Source: an uncultured Oscillibacter sp.
Lineage (GTDB): Bacteria > Bacillota > Clostridia > Oscillospirales > Oscillospiraceae
Assembly: GCA_900544615.1 (NCBI GenBank)
Contig: UQVS01000002.1
Coordinates: forward strand, 95,984-159,983
Reading direction: 5' to 3'
DNA length: 64,000 nucleotides
The first letter of the stretch is position 1; the number at the start of each line of letters is the position of its first letter. The position numbers were made by a program, and so were the translations under genes. Positions 49,481 through 57,465 of this stretch are shown in pieces. The notes under the pieces were generated by a model. It had not been told where the DNA came from and made no database searches. It saw nothing but the letters and a program-made list of their open reading frames with translations.

Positions 49481-49687
49481 TCACAGGTCAAGTGACTCCA
49501 GCCAGTGGTCGAACGACCGCTTGGAAATTCGTATGGCGTTGCCAATTCGTACGCTTTTGAAAAGGCCCTCCTGCACAAGTCTATATGCCCGTGCCTGGCT
49601 GACGCCTAATATACGGGCAATCTCGTTGACCGTATAGGTCCGGCACTCCAAATGCCTTTTCTCCGTACCGTTCTGAATTTCTGACAC
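49481..49687 (-). CDS. xis: Excisionase-family HTH protein of element 2
   Basis: A 68-residue MerR/Xis-type protein (YTVNEIARILGVSQARAYRLVQ as HTH, then RIGNAIRISKRSFDHWLES). The GTG start 5 bases after AAGGAGG is preferred over an ATG ten codons upstream. Located 21 bases before the integrase start. Confidence 0.85.
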   Translation of the reverse strand: MSEIQNGTEKRHLECRTYTVNEIARILGVSQARAYRLVQEGLFKSVRIGNAIRISKRSFDHWLESLDL

Positions 49688-49794
49688 AGCAGCCTCCTTT
49701 CCAGTCAGAAACGGCACGCAAAAGGGTGTTCATTCATAACTTCCACCCTCATTGTACCGCGCCGTTTCGGGTTTGTCTGCTGCTAATGGAAAGT

Positions 49795-50073
49795 TTACGA
49801 ATTATCCGTAAACAGAAAAGCAGAAGATTTATCTGAAAATAAAAAAGGCAAAAAACGGATGGCTGCTGGCCGCAGCTCCACGGGAATCTCACCCCGGCCC
49901 ATGCTGATGGGTGCGCCGCGCAATGCTTTGAGGGCGTTCAACGCGGGAGTCTCATTATCCTGTCTGTGCATCCTCGCCCACAGGCTGCCACACCTGTTTC
50001 GCAGCCTGGTTTTGTCGCTCACCTGTTTGGTAGGGGTCCCGTCCTGCGGACTTGCAACAGGGTCATGGCGCAC
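49795..50073 (-). CDS. Doubtful small reading frame
   Basis: A 92-residue frame rich in Arg and Pro without recognised domain. It has no clear ribosome site. The 49688-50215 stretch otherwise shows no gene. It may be noncoding sequence of the element. Confidence 0.2.
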   Translation of the reverse strand: MRHDPVASPQDGTPTKQVSDKTRLRNRCGSLWARMHRQDNETPALNALKALRGAPISMGRGEIPVELRPAAIRFLPFLFSDKSSAFLFTDNS

Positions 50074-50215
50074 CGGCCGACCGGCTCCACACAGACAGAT
50101 CGTATCCGTCTGCCTTATGCTGCCCGAAGGCTTTCTTTGTCAAGGTGGGGTCAGTCCCCGGTATCGGCAAAGGAGGAAAGGGTAAGCCGATTGCCTTCTG
50201 CCAGGGCTGAAAGGA

Positions 50216-50449
50216 TCAGGCGCGCATCACGGCCCGGATCAGTCGGATTTCCAGACAGTGTTTCATGTGGGTATCCACGCACACATGAGGGGTTCCGTCC
50301 TTGTCATAGAGGGTACGGGTACACAGACGGCTCATATAGTTGTCGTAGTACCGCAGCACTTGCTCCATGGCCTCGCTGTCACCGCCGGAGGCCGCGTGGA
50401 TCACCCAAACGGGCGGCAGGTTCTTTCCCTTGTGGATGGGCTCTGTCAT
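50216..50449 (-). CDS. HTH protein of the Tn916-type regulatory pair
   Basis: A 77-residue protein of the conjugative-transposon HTH type, with SGGDSEAMEQVLRYYDNYMSRLCTR matching the family block and a conserved C-terminal CLEIRLIRA. Encoded right after the sigma factor gene (5 bases between), as in many Tn916-like elements where this pair controls excision or transfer genes. RBS GGAGG. Confidence 0.75.
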   Translation of the reverse strand: MTEPIHKGKNLPPVWVIHAASGGDSEAMEQVLRYYDNYMSRLCTRTLYDKDGTPHVCVDTHMKHCLEIRLIRAVMRA

Positions 50450-50454
50450 CTTCC

Positions 50455-50886
50455 TCAGCCTCCTTTCGGCATCAGCGCCGACAACGCTTCGCGCAACTCC
50501 TGCAGCGCCTTCGTCCGGTGCCGCTGAACGGCGCTCCGGGACATCCCAACGAGATTGCCGATCTCACTGTCTGCCAGGTCCAGAGTGCAGTGCAAAATCA
50601 AAATGCTCTGCTCCGTCTGCGGCAAAGCGGAGAAAGCCTCGGCCACAAGCTCGTTGTCGATATGTAGATCGTAGCCGTGCGACGAGAACACAATGCTGTC
50701 GCTGGGGTAACGATCTACGACGCAGAGCTTGTCCAGTTCCGTCTGGGACAAGTCGCTAAAGAAGGCTTCACGCTCTCTTTGGCGTTTCATGTTCCGCAGG
50801 TAGGCTCTGGCCTCGTTTCGCAATACCTTCTTGCAAAAAGCATCGAACCGGCATTGCTCGCCATAGTCGCGGGGGTTAGATTCCAT
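50455..50886 (-). CDS. Sigma-70-family factor of the element
   Basis: A 143-residue sigma-like protein. Region 2-like N terminus (about 1-60) is weak; region 4 is clear (ALPQTEQSILILHCTLDLAD, EIGNLVGMSRSAVQRHRTKAL). Related to Tn916 Orf7-type regulators. The ATG at 50886 follows AAAGGGGG; a GTG three codons earlier is possible. Confidence 0.8.
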   Translation of the reverse strand: MESNPRDYGEQCRFDAFCKKVLRNEARAYLRNMKRQREREAFFSDLSQTELDKLCVVDRYPSDSIVFSSHGYDLHIDNELVAEAFSALPQTEQSILILHCTLDLADSEIGNLVGMSRSAVQRHRTKALQELREALSALMPKGG

Positions 50887-51262
50887 CAGTTTCACCCCCT
50901 TTCCATGGGGGGGATTAGGTGGTTCTCTCCCTTTCCGCTACTACCAATCCTGCGGAAGCATGTTCTGCCCGATAAACGCCTCCTTTTTGAAGAAAATTTG
51001 AGAAAAGCAACGGTCAGCCATCCCGACCGCAGGAAACGACAAAAAGCGCCCGGCAGGTCACATACCCACCGGGCAAAATAGCAAGTAATATGAAGTTTAT
51101 TTACATGGTATAGTTCATATTCTTGGCCGAACCTCTCCGCCGACTGGAACGGGCTTTTTTTGAGCGGTTAGCCCTTGTCAGATCAGGCGGGGACAGCGTC
51201 CGGCGCAGCATGGCGGCATCCTCCTTCTATGCCGCCGTGGAAGCTGTCAGGGCAAAGAAAAA

Positions 51263-51287
51263 CGGCGGCTCGAATCGAACCGCCGTG
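51263..51287 (-). terminator. Hairpin terminator in a gene-free stretch
   Basis: ACGGCGG (51263-51269) and CCGCCGT (51281-51287), with TTTTTC on the minus strand. The stretch 50887-51376 shows no convincing gene. Confidence 0.6.
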
Positions 51288-51376
51288 AAGAAAGTGCTTT
51301 TGCGCGCAGAAAGCCGTCTGCCCCGCGGCGGTTTTTTTCTTTTCTGCCGCCGGGCAGATCATAGAGGATATAAAAA

Positions 51377-51422
51377 CAGAGCCGATAACCTACGAGGTTC
51401 TCCCTCAGTGTTATCGGCTCTG
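51377..51422 (-). terminator. Terminator of the MATE-PadR-YjdF-KTR operon
   Basis: 13-base arms (51377-51389 and 51410-51422, AGAGCCGATAAC core) and a TTTTTA tail on the minus strand. The stop codon of the KTR gene is inside the stem. Confidence 0.85.
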
Positions 51423-51596
51423 CGTCTTAGCGTCTGGCTCTTGGATGATGGATAGATTCAGTTGCCTTACTGCAATTAAGGTTTCATGTTTGCACTTGGG
51501 GCAATACAGCGGAAAGTTTTCCAGTACTGTATCATCGCGGATTTTCAATCGCGTTTTGCTGCCGCAAAAGGGGCATAAAATCCATTCTATCTTCAT
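51411..51596 (-). CDS. Cysteine-rich KTR-domain protein
   Basis: A 61-residue protein with two zinc-ribbon pairs, ILCPFCGSKTRLKIRDD and YCPKCKHETLI. This Cys-rich KTR family is common in mobile elements of Firmicutes, often next to resistance genes. Function unknown. The start is the ATG at 51596, directly after the yjdF stop. Confidence 0.85.
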   Translation of the reverse strand: MKIEWILCPFCGSKTRLKIRDDTVLENFPLYCPKCKHETLIAVRQLNLSIIQEPDAKTQSR

Positions 51597-51597
51597 G

Positions 51598-52020
51598 TTA
51601 TTTTCCTTTGTGCTTGGCTTTCTTCTTTTCCTGCCGTATGGCAAACTGGCGGTCTTTCTCCGCCTCTTTCTGCTCACGGCTCTTGGTTTTCCGTTCCAGC
51701 TTGCATTGCTCATGCTGGAGCTTCAACGCCTGCTGCGCCTTTGTTCCAATACCTTTATCTTGCAGTTGGCTTTGAATTTCGCGCTGCATACGTTTAGGAT
51801 TGATTTTTCGCTCTATGGCTACTTCGGCTTGGATTGGGGGACTGAATTTCAGCTTGTGCCAATTCTTCAGCAGAAACTCATAGACCTCGTAATCTTTGGG
51901 CTCTGAGCCGAAAGTGATTTTGCATACCTCGTACTTGCCATTATCCGCTCTTTCATATAGACCGATCCAAAATGGAGCTTCAAACAGGATGGTCAAACTG
52001 CTTTGGGGGCCTGTACTCAT
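51598..52020 (-). CDS. yjdF: YjdF-family protein (DUF2992)
   Basis: A 140-residue YjdF-family protein. Matching blocks: ILFEAPFWIGLYE, ITFGSEPKDYEVYEFLL, NPKRMQREI, and a Lys/Glu-rich tail KSREQKEAEKDRQFAIRQ. In Bacillus the gene follows a riboswitch for azaaromatic compounds; here it lies in an operon behind a PadR regulator (4-base overlap) and no room for the riboswitch exists. It may help with a toxic compound together with the MATE pump. Confidence 0.85.
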   Translation of the reverse strand: MSTGPQSSLTILFEAPFWIGLYERADNGKYEVCKITFGSEPKDYEVYEFLLKNWHKLKFSPPIQAEVAIERKINPKRMQREIQSQLQDKGIGTKAQQALKLQHEQCKLERKTKSREQKEAEKDRQFAIRQEKKKAKHKGK

Positions 52021-52541
52021 TCTTCTAAGAGCTGCCCTTCAAAGTGATCCAGCCATTCCAGAAGGGCGCGATAAAGAAGCTGCTGCTGCTCAAAAATCGT
52101 TCTCCCAACCAAAGGAATGTCTGCAAATTCCCGCGCATAGCCATCGTTCGATTCAGCCGAGGACTGTATGCTCCGGCGCAAAGCCGAAACCAGCTCCAAC
52201 GCTTCGGCTTTGTCCATCTTGTTCAAATTGGTAATGACCACATTGAAATCGAACAACAGGGGCACCGGGCCAGCGGCGCAAGAGGCCATCAGCTCCTTGA
52301 AATACGCTCTGCCCTGATCGGTAATAGAATAGATGGCCTTATCCGCAAACTTATCGCCCTTTACAATATCGCTTTGCAGATACCCTTTCTCGCTCAACTG
52401 AAGGACCTTACGATAAATAGAAGGTACGCTTATTTTTGTCCAGCGAGAAAAATGGTGGTACTCCACATCCTTTTGAATGTCATAGGCACTTTGCGGTTTC
52501 TCCAATACAATACCGAGTATGACTAAATCTATTGACGACAT
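52017..52541 (-). CDS. PadR-family regulator 1
   Basis: A 174-residue PadR regulator: winged helix (residues 1-85; LVILGIVLEKPQSAYDIQK, SRWTKISVPSIYRKVLQL, GYLQSDIV) and C-terminal helices for dimerisation. RBS GGAGG. It is similar in layout to the second PadR at 54180 and both lie beside the MATE gene. Two AT-rich palindromes precede it. Confidence 0.88.
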   Translation of the reverse strand: MSSIDLVILGIVLEKPQSAYDIQKDVEYHHFSRWTKISVPSIYRKVLQLSEKGYLQSDIVKGDKFADKAIYSITDQGRAYFKELMASCAAGPVPLLFDFNVVITNLNKMDKAEALELVSALRRSIQSSAESNDGYAREFADIPLVGRTIFEQQQLLYRALLEWLDHFEGQLLEE

Positions 52542-52560
52542 AACGCCACCTCCAACTTTC

Positions 52561-52590
52561 ACTATTAACAATAGTACTATTGACAATAGC
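52561..52590. promoter_or_regulatory. Tandem palindromes ahead of PadR 1
   Basis: ACTATTAACAATAGT (52561-52575) and ACTATTGACAATAGC (52576-52590), two back-to-back 15-base palindromes between the MATE and PadR 1 genes; likely PadR operator. Confidence 0.7.
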
Positions 52591-52609
52591 AAAAGTCAAG
52601 GGGCGTAAC

Positions 52610-53986
52610 TTACATTTCCGAATTGGACATAATCTGTTTTTCAGCCCTGGATAATTCCCGATGAAGGTGCAACGCCATAACCACAGTGATTACTACGGAA
52701 ATTACATCTGCGATGGGTTGAGCATATAGGATTCCGTTCATTCCCCATACCATAGGCAGCAGCAAAATGACAGGAATAAAGCAGATGCCTTGTCTACATG
52801 CTCCCAAAAAGAAACCTGCCGCCCCTTTGCCCAAGGCAAGGAGCAAAGAGGAGTAAACCGTGTAGAAACCAAAAAGAATGAATGTGATCCCATTTGCAAA
52901 CAGTGATTTTTGACCCGCTAAAACCATTTGAGTATCTCCATCAGTAAATTGAGAGATAATCTGCGTAGAAAAAACGGCCATGACTAAGCCCACGACTAAA
53001 CAGAAACTTGTAGACCAAATGATTGAGGTTTTGATTGCTTCGCGCAGGCGATCAAACTGCTTCGCCCCATAGCTGAATCCGGCAATAGGCTGAAACCCTT
53101 TCAGAAATCCAAAGACAACAAGCGTTCCCATAGAAGTAATTCGCGTGACTGCCCCCATGCCTGCAATGACCGAATCGCCATAATCACCGGATGCACGGTT
53201 GATCAGCGCAATCGAAAGACTTGTCAGCAGTTGGAACACTAAAGTGGGAATTCCAATTTTCAAAATTTCCGCCATCATTTGTCCCGTAGGAGAAAACACT
53301 TTTACACTGAAGGAAAATGCGCTTTTTTTGCGAAGAACATAGGTTAGATAAACAAGTGTGGATACCATTTGCGAAATTGCTGTGGCAATTGCTGCACCCG
53401 CTACCCCCATGTCCAAAGCGTAGATGAAAAGAGGGTCCAATCCGATGTTCAATACGGCTCCCAGCAGCAAGGCGCACATGGTCGTCTTTGCGGCACCCTC
53501 GCTGCTTACAATGTTGTTCATTGTTACATTAAACACGTTGAAAATACAGGAGAGCACATAAATTCTTGCGTATGTCAGGGCATACGGCATAATTGTTTCT
53601 GTTGCGCCCAACATCGCCAAAATTGGTTTGAGGAAAATCGTAGAAAACAGAATGATAATGGTGCCAATCAGAATACTGCTATATAGTGCGGTGCTTGCCA
53701 CCCTATTGGCGGTATCTTTATCTCCGCGCCCCAGTAGTCTTGACAGATAGGATGCGGCTCCGTTACCGAACATAAGGCCCAAACCAACCACAACTTGTCC
53801 CAAGGGAAACACGACGGAAATAGCACCCATTTGACTTTCGCCCAGGCCACCCACAAAATAGGCATCTACCAGATTATAGAGTGCATTGATCAACATCCCA
53901 ATCATAATCGGTATGCCGAGAGCCATCAGAGCTTTGGGAATCGGCGCACTGCCCAAAAGCTCAAGTTTGTTGTTGCGTTCACTCAT
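52610..53986 (-). CDS. MATE-family efflux transporter
   Basis: A 458-residue, 12-helix MATE transporter of the MepA-like group (MALGIPIMIGMLINALYNLVDAYFVG at the N terminus, GDYGDSVIAGMGAVTRI at the start of the second half). Exports cationic drugs or metabolites with Na+ or H+. It stands between two PadR regulators and divergent from the second, so its expression is likely induced by its substrates. GC lower than the surrounding element, suggesting separately acquired cargo. Confidence 0.93.
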   Translation of the reverse strand: MSERNNKLELLGSAPIPKALMALGIPIMIGMLINALYNLVDAYFVGGLGESQMGAISVVFPLGQVVVGLGLMFGNGAASYLSRLLGRGDKDTANRVASTALYSSILIGTIIILFSTIFLKPILAMLGATETIMPYALTYARIYVLSCIFNVFNVTMNNIVSSEGAAKTTMCALLLGAVLNIGLDPLFIYALDMGVAGAAIATAISQMVSTLVYLTYVLRKKSAFSFSVKVFSPTGQMMAEILKIGIPTLVFQLLTSLSIALINRASGDYGDSVIAGMGAVTRITSMGTLVVFGFLKGFQPIAGFSYGAKQFDRLREAIKTSIIWSTSFCLVVGLVMAVFSTQIISQFTDGDTQMVLAGQKSLFANGITFILFGFYTVYSSLLLALGKGAAGFFLGACRQGICFIPVILLLPMVWGMNGILYAQPIADVISVVITVVMALHLHRELSRAEKQIMSNSEM

Positions 53987-54021
53987 TGTGGATACTTCCT
54001 CTCAAAAGAATAAATTACAGT

Positions 54022-54135
54022 AGTATAAATTATAGTATACTGCAACGACTATACTACTATAAATTATAGTAGTTGTCAAGGGAGTATCGCCCACTCTTGA
54101 CAAAAACTACAAAATCCAATACTATAATTTATAGT
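54022..54135. promoter_or_regulatory. Divergent MATE / PadR 2 promoters with three palindromic operators
   Basis: Operators: 54022-54036 (one mismatch), 54056-54070 ACTATAAATTATAGT (symmetry extends to 54053-54073), and 54121-54135 ACTATAATTTATAGT. MATE promoter (minus): TTGACA at 54074-54079, TAGTAT 17 bp on, with operator 2 in the spacer. PadR 2 promoter (plus): TTGACA 54097-54102, 17 bp, TACTAT 54120-54125, overlapped by operator 3. Confidence 0.82.
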
Positions 54136-54179
54136 GTTTCAATTCAAAATGCGCGCTGGAGCGGAAGGGTGTGATCCAC

Positions 54180-54701
54180 ATGGCTACCATTGATTTGATT
54201 GTTCTTGGAATGTTAAAAAAAGAGCCGATGAGTGCCTATGATATACAGAAACTGGTGGAATACAGGAACATCTCTAAATGGGTAAAAATCAGCACTCCAT
54301 CTATCTATAAAAAGGCAATTCAGTTAGAAGAAAAAGGGCTAATCCGGGGCGAAGTTGTCAAAGAAGGCAAGATGCCGGAAAAGGCAATTTACTCTCTGAC
54401 CGAAGCTGGAGAATCTGAATTTGAACGGCTTATGTTTGAAATCTCTTCAAAGCCAATTAACATTTTCTTGGACTTCAATGCTGTTATTGTGAATCTGGAT
54501 TCTTTACCGGCCGAAAAGCAGCGAGCGTGCCTTGCAGAGATTCAGGAGAATATTGATACTTTGAAAGCTTACCTGGAGCAAAACATAAAAGAGAAGGAAC
54601 ACGAACCCAGTATTCCGGCAACAGGTATGGCCGTATTACATCAGCAATATGTATTGGCAGAAGCAATCCAGACATGGGTCAATTCTTTGACAAAACAATA
54701 A
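54180..54701 (+). CDS. PadR-family regulator 2
   Basis: A 173-residue PadR regulator with winged helix (LIVLGMLKKEPMSAYDIQKL, SKWVKISTPSIYKKAIQLEE) and C-terminal dimer helices. Start at the ATG after GGAAGGGTG; an upstream GTG is too close. It probably represses itself and the divergent MATE gene through the palindromes between them. About half of its aligned positions match PadR 1 by eye. Confidence 0.88.
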   Translation: MATIDLIVLGMLKKEPMSAYDIQKLVEYRNISKWVKISTPSIYKKAIQLEEKGLIRGEVVKEGKMPEKAIYSLTEAGESEFERLMFEISSKPINIFLDFNAVIVNLDSLPAEKQRACLAEIQENIDTLKAYLEQNIKEKEHEPSIPATGMAVLHQQYVLAEAIQTWVNSLTKQ

Positions 54702-54708
54702 AATTACA

Positions 54709-54764
54709 AAAACAGGTCATCAGATTATAGTAGCATCTACAATCTGATGGCCTGTTTTCTTTTG
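54709..54764 (+). terminator. PadR 2 terminator
   Basis: AACAGGTCATCAGATT (54711-54726) and AATCTGATGGCCTGTT (54741-54756), then TTCTTTTG. Confidence 0.85.
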
Positions 54765-54856
54765 TTTTAATATGAATTATAAAATGTAATTTATACGCAT
54801 ATAGCAACATTCCACAGGCAAAGTATGAAATATACAATGTAAGTGGGTGATGCAAT

Positions 54857-55225
54857 ATGGCGAACATCAAAGATTGCCCCGGTTTTGAAACTTTCGGTGC
54901 CGATGTAAAAGCCGCACGGAGCGCAAAGCATCTGTCGCGCAAGACATTGGCGGAGATCATCAACATCGACTCTAGGTATCTCGCAAATATCGAGAACGAT
55001 GCTACGATTCCCAGTCTGCCGGTTATCATACAGCTTATCAAAGTGTGCGGACTTCCCGTGGAACGGTACTTCAATCCAGAGATTATGCGGGAGGAAAGCG
55101 CACAGAGACAGCGTATCAGCCACAAACTGAAACTTTGTCCAGAGCAGTATTTGACCGTCATCGAAGGTGCGCTTGACGGGGCGCTGAAAACTGAAAAATC
55201 AGCAGATGAAACGGAGGGTGTGTGA
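54857..55225 (+). CDS. XRE-family regulator of element 2
   Basis: A 122-residue HTH_3 protein (ARSAKHLSRKTLAEIINIDS, RYLANIENDATIPSLPVI) with a C-terminal extension. GC-rich again, so the cargo block ends before it. It precedes the mobilization genes and may control them. RBS weak (GTGGGTG). Confidence 0.8.
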   Translation: MANIKDCPGFETFGADVKAARSAKHLSRKTLAEIINIDSRYLANIENDATIPSLPVIIQLIKVCGLPVERYFNPEIMREESAQRQRISHKLKLCPEQYLTVIEGALDGALKTEKSADETEGV

Positions 55226-55339
55226 GCACCCTCTGTTTTCGTTTCTCCAGGGCGGCTCTGCCGCCCTTTTCTTTTTGAAAAATCCGGGATTTTGCAGGCA
55301 GACGAAGGTGGTTCCGGCATTGTATTTACGGGGGGAAAG

Positions 55340-55440
55340 AGCGTAGAGCAAGCACAGCAAGTGTGGCCACACTTGCGAATTTTGCTTTAGGGAACCCCTT
55401 CCCCTAAATACAAAATTGCTTGTTGGGATAGCCCCAAACC
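55340..55440. other. Candidate oriT of element 2
   Basis: A perfect 20-base palindrome GCAAGTGTGGCCACACTTGC (55357-55376) is followed by TAGGGAACCCCTTCCCCTA, a second imperfect inverted repeat, right upstream of mobC and the relaxase. This is the normal site of oriT; the nick site is not proven. Confidence 0.6.
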
Positions 55441-55467
55441 CTTATGCAGAAAGGACGGTGCCACCCT

Positions 55468-55797
55468 ATGGTAAATCGAAAACGTCCCATCATCCTGCGC
55501 TGTCCGGTGACGGCGGAAGAACGCAACCTAATTGAGCAGAAGATGGCCCAGCTCCAGACAAAGCGGATCGGCGCCTACCTGCGGAAGATGGCGATTGACG
55601 GATACATCATCCATGTGGACACCAGGGACATCAAGGAGATGAACAAGCTTCTGTCCGCCATTAGCCGGAACATCAATCAAATCGCCAAACGGGTCAACGC
55701 CGGAGGACCTACCTATCAGGCCGACATGGAGGAAATCCGGGAAAGGCTGGATCAAATATGGCAGTTACAAAGACGCATCCTATTAAGTCAACGCTGA
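55468..55797 (+). CDS. mobC: MobC-family relaxosome protein
   Basis: A 109-residue protein: RHH-like N-terminal part (ILRCPVTAEERNLIEQKMAQL) and MobC block LLSAISRNINQIAKRVNAGG. It helps the relaxase at oriT. Start at the ATG after AAAGGA with a wide gap; it overlaps the relaxase gene by 40 bases, a usual arrangement. Confidence 0.87.
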   Translation: MVNRKRPIILRCPVTAEERNLIEQKMAQLQTKRIGAYLRKMAIDGYIIHVDTRDIKEMNKLLSAISRNINQIAKRVNAGGPTYQADMEEIRERLDQIWQLQRRILLSQR

Positions 55798-57113
55798 AAA
55801 CGGCCATTGACTATATCTGCAATCCCGACAAGACGGACGGAAAACTGCTGGTGTCCTCCTTCGGATGCGCCGCCGAGACCGCTGACATTGAATTTGAATG
55901 GACACGCCGACATTCCATCGACAAGGGCACACACCTGGGCCGTCACCTGATCCAAGCTTTTGAGCCTGGGGAGGTCTCCGCCGAGGAAGCCCATGAGATC
56001 GGGATGCAGTTGGCAAAAGAAATATTGGGTGGCAAGTACGAGTTTGTACTTACCACCCATATTGACAAGGGACATATTCACAACCATCTGATTTTTAATG
56101 CGGTCAGCTTCACCGACCACAAGCACTACCATTCCAACAAGCGCAGCTATCACGAGATACGCCGGGCCAGCGACCGGCTGTGCAAAGAACACGGCCTGTC
56201 CGTCATCGTACCAAGCCGGGACAAGGGCAAGAGCTACATCGAGCATCAGGCCGCACAGAACGGCACCAGCTACAAGGCAAAGCTGAAAGCCGCCATTGAC
56301 CGGCTGATCCCCACGTCCTCCAGCCTGGAAGATTTGCTTGCCCGGTTGCAGCGGGAAGGATACGAAATCAAGCGGGGAAAGTATATCTCCGCCAGGGTGC
56401 CGAACCAGGAGCGGTTTACCCGGCTCAAAACTCTGGGCGCCGATTACACGGAAGAAGCCGTTGTCTCCCGCATTGCCGGAGGCCCCCGTCCCTCCAGACA
56501 GCCCCAGCAGCGCAGTGGGACGGTCAGCCTGCTCATTGACATTCAGAACAACATCAAAGCCCAGCAGAGCGCCGGATACCAGCGGTGGGCCACCATTGAG
56601 AATCTGAAACGGGCAGCCGCCACCATGAACTTTCTCACCGAACACGGCATTAACAGCTATGAGAAATTGGTGGAACGGTGCGACGCCGTTGCCGCCGCCT
56701 CCATCCGTACCAGGGAAAGCCTGCGGGATACGGAACAGCGGATCGCCGACCTTGCCCTCCTGGGAAAGCAGATCGACACCTACCGTAAGCTGAAATCTGT
56801 CTATGACCGCTACAAGGCATCGAAGGACAAGGAAAAATTCCTGCGTGGGTTTGAGAGTGAGATCATCTTGTTCGAGGCGGCAGCCAGGGAGATCAAGAAG
56901 GCCGGGCTCACCAAACTTCCCTCTACCGAGAAACTGAAAGCGGAGCTGGACGGACTCGCCGCCCGCAAGACCGCCCTGCAAGCGGAACTGCGGAAGATCC
57001 AGCAGGAAGAGAAGAAGTATGGCACACTACAGAAAAATATAAGGATATTGCTTGAAAAAACAATAAAAAATGTTCGGAAGCCACCTGGTCAAGATTTTGA
57101 TAATGAACTATAG
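55758..57113 (+). CDS. mobA: Relaxase (MobA/VirD2-like), C terminus altered
   Basis: A 451-residue relaxase that nicks oriT. Catalytic Tyr near AIDYICNPDKT; metal His motif HIDKGHIHNHL (residue about 97); a coiled-coil C-terminal half (about 290-430). The last 20-25 codons (after QKNIRI) switch to AT-rich sequence, which continues into the restriction-modification block, so the original C terminus seems replaced by an insertion near 57040. The catalytic part is whole, so activity may be kept. Confidence 0.9.
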   Translation: MAVTKTHPIKSTLKTAIDYICNPDKTDGKLLVSSFGCAAETADIEFEWTRRHSIDKGTHLGRHLIQAFEPGEVSAEEAHEIGMQLAKEILGGKYEFVLTTHIDKGHIHNHLIFNAVSFTDHKHYHSNKRSYHEIRRASDRLCKEHGLSVIVPSRDKGKSYIEHQAAQNGTSYKAKLKAAIDRLIPTSSSLEDLLARLQREGYEIKRGKYISARVPNQERFTRLKTLGADYTEEAVVSRIAGGPRPSRQPQQRSGTVSLLIDIQNNIKAQQSAGYQRWATIENLKRAAATMNFLTEHGINSYEKLVERCDAVAAASIRTRESLRDTEQRIADLALLGKQIDTYRKLKSVYDRYKASKDKEKFLRGFESEIILFEAAAREIKKAGLTKLPSTEKLKAELDGLAARKTALQAELRKIQQEEKKYGTLQKNIRILLEKTIKNVRKPPGQDFDNEL

Positions 57114-57237
57114 GACTGACGAGTACAACCAGTTAATGTGATAAGGAAACACCCCAAGCAAGCATTGACATGGAACTATTTTTAGTCTAAAATCAGTCTA
57201 AAGACGATCTGTATTCTGGCTGATTGGAGAAAATAGT

Positions 57238-57438
57238 ATGAATGATGACCTAGTATTTTTAGATTCCGTATTGCTTCAGCAAGATATGCGAATCAGATTA
57301 CCAAAATCATTATTGGTAAACATCAATGGAGTTCCCGGAAAAACTCGTTTAGAAATATACTTCAATGCAACTACTAAGGATATTATAATAAGAGATCCAT
57401 CCCTTCACGAATCTCAAAAAGATAATGAATATAAATAG
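57238..57438 (+). CDS. Small unknown protein ahead of the methyltransferase
   Basis: A 66-residue protein (IRLPKSLLVNINGVPGKTRLEIYF has a swapped-hairpin, AbrB-like look). Not recognised with confidence. It lies 27 bases before the methyltransferase in the same AT-rich block. RBS weak (GGAGA). Confidence 0.55.
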   Translation: MNDDLVFLDSVLLQQDMRIRLPKSLLVNINGVPGKTRLEIYFNATTKDIIIRDPSLHESQKDNEYK

Positions 57439-57465
57439 TTGCATTAATAAAGGAGACCATTAATA

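Noticed and set aside
49795..50073. 92-codon frame as a firm gene
   Set aside because: No ribosome site or domain; kept only as a doubtful entry.
51123..51455. 110-codon open frame on the plus strand
   Set aside because: No ribosome site, crosses two hairpin terminators and shows no protein-like pattern.
51598..52610. yjdF riboswitch
   Set aside because: yjdF overlaps the PadR gene by 4 bases, and the 68 bases ahead of PadR hold palindromes, not the riboswitch.
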